Of a stretch of DNA of 46,488 nt, positions 33,683 through 41,243 are shown in pieces. A model generated the notes under the pieces. The model was not told the DNA's origin, ran no database searches, and saw only the letters and a program-made list of their open reading frames with translations. Position numbers and translations under genes: made by a program. Every line of letters starts with the position of its first letter. The stretch's first letter is position 1. The stretch lies in NCBI GenBank assembly GCA_016874795.1, contig VGTG01000030.1:1-46488 (forward strand). Reading direction: 5' to 3'. Source of the DNA: Deltaproteobacteria bacterium. GTDB lineage: Bacteria > Desulfobacterota > Binatia > UBA12015.

Positions 33683-34621
33683 ATGCCGATGCCCAATCTC
33701 GTCGCGGAGTCGCCGCTCGAGCTCATCGGCGAGACACCGGTCGTTCGACTCGGCCGCACCGAGCAGCCGGAAACCGCCGAGATCTGGGCGAAGCTCGAGC
33801 TCGCAAACCTGGGCGGAAGCGTCAAGGACAGGATCTGCCTCGCGATGATCGAGGATGCGGAGCGGAGCGGCCGGCTCCAGCCCGGCGACGTCGTCGTCGA
33901 GCCGACGAGCGGGAACACGGGGATCGGCCTCGCGCTCGTCTGCGCCATCAAGCGCTACCGCCTGATCCTGACGATGCCCGATACGATGAGCGAGGAGCGT
34001 CGCAGCCTGCTCGCGGGCTACGGAGCGGAGCTCGAGCTGACGCCCGACTCGAAAGGCATGCACGCCGCGATCGAGCGCGCGCAGGAAATCGCGGCTCGCG
34101 AGCCGCGGGCGTTCCTGCCGCAGCAGTTCCGGAACCCGGCCAACCCCGACGCGCATCGGAGGACGACGGCGCCGGAAATCCTCGCCGCATTTCCCCGCCT
34201 CGACGCGTTCGTCGCCGGAGTCGGCACGGGCGGCACGATCACGGGCGTCGGCGAAGTGCTGAAGGAGGAGCGGCCGAATTGCCTCGTCGTCGCGGTCGAG
34301 CCGGCGAAGTCGCCCGTGCTCTCCGGCGGCGAGCCCGGCCTTCACGGAATCCAGGGGATCGGTGCGGGATTCGTCCCGGAGAACCTGCACCGCGGCGCCT
34401 ACGATCGCGTCCTGACGATCGAGGACGACGTCGCGGCGGAGACGGCGCGACGGCTCGCCCGCCAGGAGGGTCTCCTCGTGGGGATCTCGTCCGGCGCGAA
34501 CTGCGCCGCGGCCCTGGAGATCGCCCGCGAGCTCGGCCCCGGAAACATCGTCTTGACGGTCTTCTGCGATACCGGCGAGCGCTATCTGACGACGGACCTC
34601 TTCCGCGCGGAAGGGATCTGA
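33683..34621 (+). CDS. cysK: Cysteine synthase A
   Basis: This 312-residue PLP enzyme makes cysteine from O-acetylserine and sulfide. Lys48 (GGSVKDRI) binds PLP. The TSGNTGIGLA loop near residue 79 holds the substrate carboxylate. GVGTGGTITGVG binds the cofactor phosphate, and GISSGAN is at the C-terminal side. No clear ribosome site precedes the ATG; the second Met (33689) is an alternative. larE follows after one base, so sulfur chemistry links the two. Confidence 0.95.
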   Translation: MPMPNLVAESPLELIGETPVVRLGRTEQPETAEIWAKLELANLGGSVKDRICLAMIEDAERSGRLQPGDVVVEPTSGNTGIGLALVCAIKRYRLILTMPDTMSEERRSLLAGYGAELELTPDSKGMHAAIERAQEIAAREPRAFLPQQFRNPANPDAHRRTTAPEILAAFPRLDAFVAGVGTGGTITGVGEVLKEERPNCLVVAVEPAKSPVLSGGEPGLHGIQGIGAGFVPENLHRGAYDRVLTIEDDVAAETARRLARQEGLLVGISSGANCAAALEIARELGPGNIVLTVFCDTGERYLTTDLFRAEGI

Positions 34622-34622
34622 C

Positions 34623-35477
34623 GTGAGCCCGACGCCGTCCGCTCTGCTCGAAGCCGATCTCGCCGCGAAGCTCGAGACTCTGCGCAGCGGTCTTCGCGCC
34701 CTGCCCTCCGCGATCGTCGCCTTCTCGGGAGGAGTCGATTCGACGTTCGTGCTGCGCGTGGCGCGGGAAGAGATCGGCGAGGGCGTCGTCGCCTTGACGA
34801 CGACGTCCGCCTCGATGCCGGCGCGCGAGCTCGAGGAGGCACGACGGCTGGCGCGCGAGATCGGCGCCACTCATCGCGTCGTCGCGACGGACGAGGTCGC
34901 GATCGACGACTACGCGAGGAACCCGATCAACCGGTGCTACTTCTGCAAGGACAATCTCTACCGCATCTGCCACGAAGAGGCCGCCGCGCTCGACATCGCG
35001 ACGATCCTCGACGGCGTCAACGCCGACGACCTGGGCGACTTCCGTCCCGGCCTCGACGCCGCACGCGAGCAGCAGGTAAGACATCCCCTCGTCGAGGCGG
35101 CTCTCTCGAAGGACGACGTTCGGCGCTTGAGCGCGTCGCTCGGGCTGCCGACATGGGACAAGCCCGCCTCGCCGTGCCTCGCTTCGCGCTTCCCGTACGG
35201 AACGGCGATCACGCACGAGGGTCTCCAAAGCGTGGAGCGAGCCGAGGAAGCCCTGCGCGCTCTCGGCTTCCGCGAGTTTCGAGTGCGTTTCGAGGAGGAA
35301 ACGGCTCGACTCGAGATCGCAACGGAGGAGATGTGGCGCTGTCTCGATGAATCGGTGCGCGCTGCGATGGTCGACGAGGTGCGCGGTGCCGGATTCCGCC
35401 GCGTCGTGCTCGACCTCGCCGGCTTCCGGAGCGGAAGCCTGAACGAGGGCGTTCGCGTCAAGTCGCCGCGCGCCTAG
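34623..35477 (+). CDS. larE: LarE-type sulfur transferase (three-cysteine form)
   Basis: This 284-residue PP-loop enzyme adenylates and sulfurates pyridinium dicarboxylate in the synthesis of the nickel-pincer cofactor of lactate racemase-type enzymes. The PP-loop is SGGVDS (35-40). Cys105 and Cys108 (NRCYFCK) plus Cys185 (SPCLASR) form the three-cysteine set that in some LarE proteins binds an iron-sulfur cluster and permits repeated turnover, instead of sacrificing one Cys. The GTG start lies one base after the cysK stop. No larA, larB or larC gene is in this window. Confidence 0.9.
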   Translation: MSPTPSALLEADLAAKLETLRSGLRALPSAIVAFSGGVDSTFVLRVAREEIGEGVVALTTTSASMPARELEEARRLAREIGATHRVVATDEVAIDDYARNPINRCYFCKDNLYRICHEEAAALDIATILDGVNADDLGDFRPGLDAAREQQVRHPLVEAALSKDDVRRLSASLGLPTWDKPASPCLASRFPYGTAITHEGLQSVERAEEALRALGFREFRVRFEEETARLEIATEEMWRCLDESVRAAMVDEVRGAGFRRVVLDLAGFRSGSLNEGVRVKSPRA

Positions 35478-35492
35478 CGCGCGGCGCGACCG

Positions 35493-35975
35493 TCACGGAG
35501 CGAAGATCGTCCGCAGCTCCTCCATGATCTTCTCTTCGGAGTGCGAGCGGGCGATCGCGAGTTCCTTGACGAGGAGATTTCGCGCGGTGTCGAGCATCTT
35601 GCGCTCACCGAAGGAGAGCTCCTTGTCCCCCTTCAGCACGAACAGGTCACGCAGCACCTTCGCGATCTCGAGCACCGAGCCAGTCTTGATCTTCTCGGTG
35701 TACTCTCGATAGCGCCGATTCCACGTCTGCTGGTCGATCTCGACCTTCTTGTCACGCAGAATTTTGTAGACCTTCGAGACGGTGTCCTTGCCGATGATGC
35801 GACGAAGACCAACGGACTCCACGTTCTCCGTTGGCACCATGATGGTCATGTCGTTCTCGAGAAAGCGCAGCATGTAGAACTTCTTCTCGGTGCCTGCGAT
35901 CGTCTTGCTCTGAACGCTTTCGATGACACCGACCCCATGGGCCGGGTACACGACCTTCTCGCCAACCTTGAACAT
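35493..35975 (-). CDS. carD: CarD-family RNA polymerase-binding regulator
   Basis: This 160-residue protein binds the RNA polymerase beta subunit through an N-terminal Tudor-like domain (FKVGEKVVYPAHGVGVIESV, MLRFLENDMTIMVPTENVE). Its basic C-terminal helical domain contacts promoter DNA near the -10 element (WNRRYREYTEKIKTGS is typical). In mycobacteria and others it stabilises the open complex at rRNA promoters. GGGAGGG lies upstream of the ATG. The gene stands alone, convergent with larE. Confidence 0.95.
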   Translation of the reverse strand: MFKVGEKVVYPAHGVGVIESVQSKTIAGTEKKFYMLRFLENDMTIMVPTENVESVGLRRIIGKDTVSKVYKILRDKKVEIDQQTWNRRYREYTEKIKTGSVLEIAKVLRDLFVLKGDKELSFGERKMLDTARNLLVKELAIARSHSEEKIMEELRTIFAP

Positions 35976-36005
35976 CTCGTTGGAGCCCTCCCGGTGAGAC
36001 TTTGT

Positions 36006-36034
36006 AGGGTAACGGAAACTTTAGTTTGAAGCAA
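36006..36034 (-). promoter_or_regulatory. Likely carD promoter
   Basis: On the minus strand TTGCTT (36034-36029) and TACCCT (36011-36006) stand exactly 17 bases apart in an AT-rich pocket of otherwise GC-rich DNA, ahead of the carD leader. The -10 TACCCT departs from TATAAT at three bases, which would make the promoter dependent on an activator such as CarD itself (inference). Confidence 0.4.
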
Positions 36035-36083
36035 CCGTCGAATCTCGGTCTCGGCAGAGTGTTAGCACGCCGCGAAGCGCGTT

Positions 36084-36569
36084 TCATGACACGTCGCGGC
36101 ATCCATCGCTCCACTCCATCACGATCGCGTCCCGGCTCTCTCCGTAATATCCGCGACGCCGTCGCTTCTCGATGAAACCGAGCTCTGCATAGAGCGCACG
36201 CGCCGCTGCATTCGCGTCCTCGACTTCGAGAGTGACAAGGCGAACGCGCGCTTCGCGCGCCTCCTCGAGCAGCGATCTCATCAGCAAGCGACCGAGCCCC
36301 GCACCGCGCTCGGCGACGGCGACCGCGAGATCGAGAAGATGCATCTCGTCCACGACGTGCCAGCGCACGAGATAGCCTGCGACCGTCGCCGGCGTCGCCG
36401 TTCGGTGCGCCACGATGGAGCGCGAGAACGGCACGCGCAGCTCGTTCTCGAACGTCGTCCACGTCCACGGCGTCGCGGCCCACTCGCGCTCGATGGCGAC
36501 GACCTGGGGAAGGTCCGCAACGTTCATGTCGCGGATCCGAAAATCGCTCGCCGTGCGCGCGCCGCTCAC
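36084..36569 (-). CDS. rimI: RimI-like GNAT N-acetyltransferase
   Basis: This 161-residue acetyltransferase resembles RimI, which acetylates the N terminus of ribosomal protein S18. It has FRIRDMNVADLPQVVAIERE at the start, the acetyl-CoA loop RGAGLGRLLMRSLLEEA, LEVEDANAAARALYAELGF and a C-terminal RGYYG. The GTG start overlaps the fabH stop as GTGA; an open frame continues upstream only inside fabH. The substrate here is not proven. Confidence 0.88.
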   Translation of the reverse strand: MSGARTASDFRIRDMNVADLPQVVAIEREWAATPWTWTTFENELRVPFSRSIVAHRTATPATVAGYLVRWHVVDEMHLLDLAVAVAERGAGLGRLLMRSLLEEAREARVRLVTLEVEDANAAARALYAELGFIEKRRRRGYYGESRDAIVMEWSDGCRDVS

Positions 36570-37570
36570 CAGCGGAACAGCGCCGCCGCCCAGGTGAATC
36601 CCGCCCCGAAGGCGGCCAGACACACGAGTCGCCCCTCCGACACGCGGCCGTCGCGCATCGCCTCCGCGAGAGCGAGCGGAATCGAAGCGGCCGTGGTGTT
36701 GCCATAGCGGTCGATGTTGTTGACGACCTTGGCCTCGTCCATCTCGAGCGCCGCCGCGACGAACTGGTTGATGCGAAGGTTCGCTTGATGCGGAATGAGC
36801 ACGTCGAGGTCCTCGACACGCAGGCCGTTCGCGGCGAGCGCTTCCTGGATCACCTCGGGAAAGCGCGTCACCGCGTGCTTGAACACGTACCGCCCGCTCA
36901 TGCTCGGAAACGCGCGCGGCGCGTCGCCGTCGAGATCGGCCGGCTCGATGCGCGGCTTCTTGCGACTGCTCGCGGATTCCAGCCAGAGCTTCTCGGCGTA
37001 CCTTCCCTCCGCATGCAGATGCGTCGAGAGGAGCCCGCGCTGCGGATCCGGAGAAGGGCCGAGCACGACGGCGCCCGCGCCATCTCCGAAGATCACCGCG
37101 ACCTCACGGCCGCGCGTCGTCAGGTCGATGCCGGTGGAATGGATCTCCCCACCGACGACCAGGACGTGACGCGCTCGCCCGGCGCGGATCAGGGCGTCGG
37201 CGCTCGCGAGCGAATAGAGAAACCCCGAGCATTGATTGCGTACGTCGAACGCAGGGACCGAGCGCGCACCGAGCTTCGCGGCGAGGAGATTCGCGGAAGC
37301 CGGCCAGTCGATGTCGGGTGAGAGCGTCGCGTAGACGATCGCATCGATTTGATCGATCCCGACGCCCGCGCTCGCGAGCGCCTCGCGCGCCGCGATCGCG
37401 CCGAGATCCGTGCCGCCGCAATCGGCCGCGATGTGGCGGCGCTGTCGGATTCCCGTTCGCTGCTGGATCCACTCGTCGGAGGTGTCCATCACGCGCGATA
37501 GATCGTCGTTCGTCACGACGTTGTCCGGAACCGCGGAGCCGATGCCGAGGATGTGCGTTCTTTCGCTCAC
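36566..37570 (-). CDS. fabH: 3-oxoacyl-ACP synthase III
   Basis: This 334-residue KAS III starts fatty acid chains by joining acetyl-CoA (or another acyl-CoA) to malonyl-ACP. The catalytic triad is complete: Cys114 (RNQCSGFLYS), His261 (IPHQANLRI) and Asn291 (RYGNTTAAS). The GTG start has GGGTGAGG just before it, at the end of the preceding gene. Directly upstream on the same strand is a homologue without these residues. No other fab gene is nearby, so this pair may serve a special lipid rather than bulk fatty acids. Confidence 0.93.
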   Translation of the reverse strand: MSERTHILGIGSAVPDNVVTNDDLSRVMDTSDEWIQQRTGIRQRRHIAADCGGTDLGAIAAREALASAGVGIDQIDAIVYATLSPDIDWPASANLLAAKLGARSVPAFDVRNQCSGFLYSLASADALIRAGRARHVLVVGGEIHSTGIDLTTRGREVAVIFGDGAGAVVLGPSPDPQRGLLSTHLHAEGRYAEKLWLESASSRKKPRIEPADLDGDAPRAFPSMSGRYVFKHAVTRFPEVIQEALAANGLRVEDLDVLIPHQANLRINQFVAAALEMDEAKVVNNIDRYGNTTAASIPLALAEAMRDGRVSEGRLVCLAAFGAGFTWAAALFRW

Positions 37571-37574
37571 CGCC

Positions 37575-38594
37575 TCACCCGATCTCGATCGCCGCGGCTC
37601 CCCACGTGACCCCGGGTCCCGCCGCCGCGAGGAGGACGCGCGCACCGGGAGCGAGCTCGCCGTACCGCTGCTCGAAGCGGATCGGGAGCCCCGCCGCCAT
37701 CACGTGGCCGAACCGCTCCGTCGGGACGTCCACGCGCTCGGAAGCGAGACCTGCCGCGCTCGCCGCGGCGCGCGCCACCGGCGGCTCGACGTAGTCGACG
37801 AAGGCCGCCTCGACCGAGCCGGCGGACCAACCAGCGAGCTCGAGCACCTCGCGCATCGCCGTGAAGAGACGCTTCTCGACGATGGGCGCGAGCGCGGCGA
37901 AGTCCGCCTTCGGATAGTGCAGACCCGCGGCGAGGTTCTCGGCGGTGACGCGCAGGGGGTACTGACGGCTCGCGGGATACTCGCACCAGAAGCGGTCCGC
38001 GAGCGTGCCGTCGGAGTACCACCGAAGCGCACGCACGTGCGACCCTGCTTCGCCCGGTCCGACGACCGCCGCGGCCGCTCCGTCGGCGAGCCGCGGCGTC
38101 AAGTCGGCTCCCGACGGCGACTCGTCGAGCCCGGTCGAGAAGACCTCCCCCGCAGCGACGAGGATGCGCGTCTCCCCGCTCGCCGGCGCGCGGAACGCGC
38201 TCGTGCCGCCGGAGAGCGCGAGCGCGAGGTCGAGAGCGGCGAGGAACCCGGCACTCTGCGCACGCACGTCGAGCGCTCCCACCGTGTCGGCGCCGAGCTT
38301 GTCTTGCAGGTAGCAGGCCGAGCCCGGGAACGTGACGTCGGGCGTCGCGGTCGCGAACACGATCAGCGCGAGATCCGAAACCTCCGTTCCCGAGCGGCGC
38401 AGGGCGTCGTCGGCCGCGCGCCGAGCGAGGTCCGAAGGACCCTCGCCGGCCGGCGCATGATGGCGTCGTGCGATGCCCGTCCGGCGCGCGACCTCTTCTG
38501 CCGACGTTCGCAGCCGAGGCGCGAGCTCCTCGTTGGTGATCAGGGCGCCCGGAAGGTGCGCGCCGATCGAGAGGAGCCGAGGCTCAAGCGGCAT
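37575..38594 (-). CDS. FabH-like protein lacking the catalytic cysteine
   Basis: This 339-residue protein keeps the thiolase-type fold of KAS III along its whole length (LLSIGAHLPGALITNEEL, VFATATPDVTFPGSACYLQDKLGA, ADGAAAAVVGPG, a Gly-rich end). It lacks the catalytic residues. Ser114 replaces the Cys in RAQSAGFLAA, no HQAN is present (VEPP stands there), and His297 replaces the Asn in RFGH. It ends four bases before fabH, so the two are made together. PqsB, the inactive partner of PqsC in Pseudomonas, is a known parallel for such a pair. It may form a heterodimer with FabH or catalyse something else. Confidence 0.85.
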   Translation of the reverse strand: MPLEPRLLSIGAHLPGALITNEELAPRLRTSAEEVARRTGIARRHHAPAGEGPSDLARRAADDALRRSGTEVSDLALIVFATATPDVTFPGSACYLQDKLGADTVGALDVRAQSAGFLAALDLALALSGGTSAFRAPASGETRILVAAGEVFSTGLDESPSGADLTPRLADGAAAAVVGPGEAGSHVRALRWYSDGTLADRFWCEYPASRQYPLRVTAENLAAGLHYPKADFAALAPIVEKRLFTAMREVLELAGWSAGSVEAAFVDYVEPPVARAAASAAGLASERVDVPTERFGHVMAAGLPIRFEQRYGELAPGARVLLAAAGPGVTWGAAAIEIG

Positions 38595-40008
38595 CCGCCA
38601 TCCGCGGAAGCCGGGCCGCCGCCGAAGCCTTCACCAGGATGACCTCCAGCACCTTGTCGCGGTACCGGTGGACGAAGCCCACGCAGCGCTGGCCGAGCGG
38701 AATGCGCGTCGTGAAATCGGGCGGGAACGCCGGGGCCGTCGCCGCGACGGTGCGGAGCCGCTCGTCGACGACCTTGCCGTGCACCTGGAACCAGCCGCTC
38801 GCGAGCGAGAGATCGAGCTCGTAATCGGGCATCTCTTCACCGAGCCCGAGCTCTTCCTTGACGCCCGAAGGCGGGATGCGACGCGGCAGCTCGAGGCGGA
38901 GATAGTAGCCCGAGGGCCGCTCGTCGAAGGTGTAGATCTCGCCGTAGCGGCGCTCGCGCTCGGTCTTCTCGTCGTACGCGGCTTCCTTCGCGTAGTAGCC
39001 TTCGGCCGCGACGGCGCCGACCTTGCGGCTCGTCTCGGTGCGACCGAGGATCGGCAGGACGAGCGGCATCAGGAGCGGGCCGTAGATCGCACCGCGCCAC
39101 TTCACCTCCTCCGTCGGCTTCGCGAAGATCACGGCGTCGCGCAGGCGCCAGATCGCCTCGAGAGAGATTGCGACCGACGTCCAGAAGAACCACGGGAAGA
39201 CTTCCATCGTATAGAGGCTGCGCCCGAGGACGGCGACCGCGAACGCGACCGCGAGGATCGGAGCGACGATCAGGTGCACGAGCATGTTCAGCCCCGTCGA
39301 GCCCGCGGCGCTGAAGACCCGCTTGTCGTTGAACGCAGCCTCGAGCCGAGCCTTCGTCGACGCGGGCAACGCCCCGAGGAGCGGCTGCGCGAGAGCCACG
39401 AAGGCGCGCATCCCGACGCCGCCCGACCCGGTCGCGCCCTCGCGCGCGACGATGCCGACGACGTCCTCCCAGGCGAGAGGAAGCTCGCCCGTGAACGGTG
39501 CAGCGCGCCGCACGGGCTTCGCGAGAGGCGCCGAGATTTTCTTCTCGACCTTGCCCATCGGCAGGGCTGCCGGCGCTGCGGCGCGGGCGGGCGCGGCGGC
39601 TGCGACCGCGGGTGCCGCAGCCCCTGCGGCGGTTGCGGCCGCCCCGTTCCCCGCGGCGGCCTCACCGCCGTCGGCCTTCTTGAAGCGGGACGGATAGTCC
39701 GCAGGGAACGCTTGCTCCGGATGAAGCTCCTTCGCGCGCGCGAAGAGCGCCGCGTCCGTCTCCGGGATCGCGGGATTCGGAACGCAGCAGTCGACGGGAC
39801 AGACCGCCGCGCACGCTTCGTGATCGTAGAACCCGACGCACTCGGTGCACTTCTCGGGAACGATGTAGAAGATCTCGTTGCTCAGAGCGTCGTGCTTGGC
39901 GCCGTCGAGGCCGTCAAACTGAATCCCGCCCTGATAGATCGCGGTATTCGGACACTCCGGCTCGCAGGCGCCGCAGTTGATGCATTCGTCGGTGATCATC
40001 GTCGCCAT
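38584..40008 (-). CDS. Fusion: 2[4Fe-4S] ferredoxin, membrane segments, Hsp20-like domain
   Basis: This 474-residue protein joins unrelated parts. Residues 1-80 are a YfhL-type ferredoxin with Cys9, Cys12, Cys15, Cys19 and Cys54, Cys57, Cys66, Cys70, plus Cys74-Cys75. An Ala-rich linker runs from about 115 to 150. Hydrophobic helices are seen near 242-262, 270-288 and 306-323. The C-terminal region (about 356-462) reads like an alpha-crystallin domain: YYLRLELPRRIPPSG, YELDLSLASGWFQVHGK, FTTRIPLG and DKVLEVILVK match the Hsp20 strand order. It starts the minus-strand run leading to the FabH pair. Only the ferredoxin part is certain; an electron-transfer protein anchored in the membrane is the safest reading. 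Confidence 0.85.
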   Translation of the reverse strand: MATMITDECINCGACEPECPNTAIYQGGIQFDGLDGAKHDALSNEIFYIVPEKCTECVGFYDHEACAAVCPVDCCVPNPAIPETDAALFARAKELHPEQAFPADYPSRFKKADGGEAAAGNGAAATAAGAAAPAVAAAAPARAAAPAALPMGKVEKKISAPLAKPVRRAAPFTGELPLAWEDVVGIVAREGATGSGGVGMRAFVALAQPLLGALPASTKARLEAAFNDKRVFSAAGSTGLNMLVHLIVAPILAVAFAVAVLGRSLYTMEVFPWFFWTSVAISLEAIWRLRDAVIFAKPTEEVKWRGAIYGPLLMPLVLPILGRTETSRKVGAVAAEGYYAKEAAYDEKTERERRYGEIYTFDERPSGYYLRLELPRRIPPSGVKEELGLGEEMPDYELDLSLASGWFQVHGKVVDERLRTVAATAPAFPPDFTTRIPLGQRCVGFVHRYRDKVLEVILVKASAAARLPRMADAA

Positions 40009-40267
40009 CGCGACAGAACCTCCGGTTGCTCGATGTCTCGGCCGAGCCCGTGACGGACCCGTGCTTGAGCCGACAAGGTACAGGTTGGAAAATCGTAGAC
40101 AAGCGCGTGTCCGCGACGCCGCGGATGCTCGTCGGAAGCCCGCCTGCCGCGGTGCGGCGCCTTGTTTCTAGGGCATTCGTGTGGCATCTAGACGTTCCGA
40201 GAAGCCTGCTTTCGTCACGAGTCGTGGACGCGACCGTTGGCGCGAGGAAGAAGAGGAGGAGCGCAGG
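40009..40267. other. Divergent intergenic region
   Basis: This 259-base region separates the ferredoxin fusion from the Lpp-like gene. It is slightly AT-richer than its surroundings and holds one promoter candidate (40065-40093) and the lipoprotein's leader of roughly 170 bases. No further gene was found. Confidence 0.5.
40065..40093 (+). promoter_or_regulatory. Likely promoter of the Lpp-like gene
   Basis: TTGAGC (40065-40070) and GAAAAT (40088-40093) stand 17 bases apart; each matches four of six consensus bases. The transcript would begin near 40100 and run to the terminator at 40526-40564. Confidence 0.4.
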
Positions 40268-40501
40268 ATGAAGAGAACGAATCAGGTGACCGCCGTGGCC
40301 GTCGGGCTCGCGCTGGCCGCTTCCGTGGGAATGGGTTGCGCGAAGAAGGGCCCGAGCCCGGAAGAGCTCGCCGCACAGCGCGCCGAGCAGGCTGCATCCC
40401 GCGCCGAGGCTGCAGCGACACGCGCTTCGCAGGCCGCCGATCGCGCCGAGGCCGCTGCCGCCAAGGCGGAAGCGATCTTCCAGAAGGGCATGCGCAAGTA
40501 G
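40268..40501 (+). CDS. Lpp/OprI-like small murein lipoprotein
   Basis: This 77-residue protein has a signal peptide ending at Cys24 (VGMGC; not a perfect lipobox), a short linker, and then an Ala-rich heptad coiled coil (repeats like AEQAASRAEAAATRA) to the end. It finishes in MRK, with Lys77 last. Braun's lipoprotein Lpp and Pseudomonas OprI share this design and end in Lys; in Lpp this lysine is joined to peptidoglycan. GGAGGAG lies six bases before the ATG, and a strong terminator follows, as expected for a highly expressed single gene. Covalent linkage here is inference. Confidence 0.85.
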   Translation: MKRTNQVTAVAVGLALAASVGMGCAKKGPSPEELAAQRAEQAASRAEAAATRASQAADRAEAAAAKAEAIFQKGMRK

Positions 40502-40525
40502 TCTTCGGCCATAGAACGCCGAATA

Positions 40526-40564
40526 CGGAAGAGGCGACTCCCGATCCCGGGGTCGCCTCTTCCG
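40526..40564 (+). terminator. Strong intrinsic terminator after the Lpp-like gene
   Basis: A perfect 13-bp stem (40526-40538 with 40552-40564) closes a 13-base loop that can itself pair further. TTGTTG follows instead of a full T-run. It lies 24 bases after the stop codon and just before the convergent coaD end, so it may act on both strands. Confidence 0.85.
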
Positions 40565-40592
40565 TTGTTGGGCCCCAGCGCGAAGCGTGCGA

Positions 40593-41243
40593 TCAGCCAG
40601 CGCGCTTTTCTGCGAGGCGCTGCCGGAAACGCCTCATGACGGAGGCCGGAACCAGCGACCGCACATCGCCGCCGAAGGTCGCCACCTCCTTCACGAGACG
40701 CGAGCTCGTGTAGAAGTATTGCTCGCCCGCCATCATGAACACGGTCTCGATTTCGGGCCGCAGATGCCGGTTCATCATCGTCATCTGGAACTCATACTCG
40801 AAGTCCGAGACGGCGCGGAGACCGCGGATCAGGACGCGCGCCTTGACCCGCCGGGCGTAGTCGACGAGCAGGCCCGAGAACGAGTCCGCGACGAGCCGGT
40901 CGCGGAACTCCGGAAGAGCCTCCTTGATCATCGTCACGCGCTCCTCGGGCGTGAACATCGCATCGTCCTTGTTGGGATTGAAGGCGACGGCGACGGTCAC
41001 GCGCGGGAACACGTTGAAGGCGCGTCGGATGATGTCGAGATGTCCGTTCGTGATCGGATCGAACGAGCCCGGATAGATCGCCATCACGCCGTCCGAGGCT
41101 TGGGGAAGCTTCGTCCGCTCCGCGGACAGCTTGGCGGCCGCCGGCTTCGCGTGCTTCGCGAGCTTGACGGAAGCCTTCGCCCGCGGCTCCTTCGCGGTCG
41201 CGCCGCGGGACGGATGCGCGAGCTTCTTCTTAGGTGCTGCCAT
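40593..41243 (-). CDS. coaD: Phosphopantetheine adenylyltransferase with basic N-terminal extension
   Basis: This 216-residue protein performs the fourth step of coenzyme A synthesis, making dephospho-CoA from phosphopantetheine and ATP. The enzyme proper starts at residue 54 (MAIYPGSFDPITNGHLD), contains RGLRAVSDFEYE and ends with the SSRLVKEVA helix. Residues 1-53 are a Lys/Ala-rich extension not found in typical CoaD. The long start is preferred because GGGAGGGGAG precedes it and it overlaps the rsmD stop by 14 bases. A start at 41084 would give a standard-length enzyme. Confidence 0.93.
   Translation of the reverse strand: MAAPKKKLAHPSRGATAKEPRAKASVKLAKHAKPAAAKLSAERTKLPQASDGVMAIYPGSFDPITNGHLDIIRRAFNVFPRVTVAVAFNPNKDDAMFTPEERVTMIKEALPEFRDRLVADSFSGLLVDYARRVKARVLIRGLRAVSDFEYEFQMTMMNRHLRPEIETVFMMAGEQYFYTSSRLVKEVATFGGDVRSLVPASVMRRFRQRLAEKRAG

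Noticed and set aside
33658-33684. ATG start of the glycosyltransferase at 33684
   Set aside because: It would overlap the divergent cysK start head-on. The GTG at 33657 directly precedes the conserved fold.
40181-40267. Longer N terminus for the Lpp-like lipoprotein
   Set aside because: It would put a highly charged Glu-rich stretch ahead of the signal peptide; the GGAGGAG site fits the ATG at 40268.
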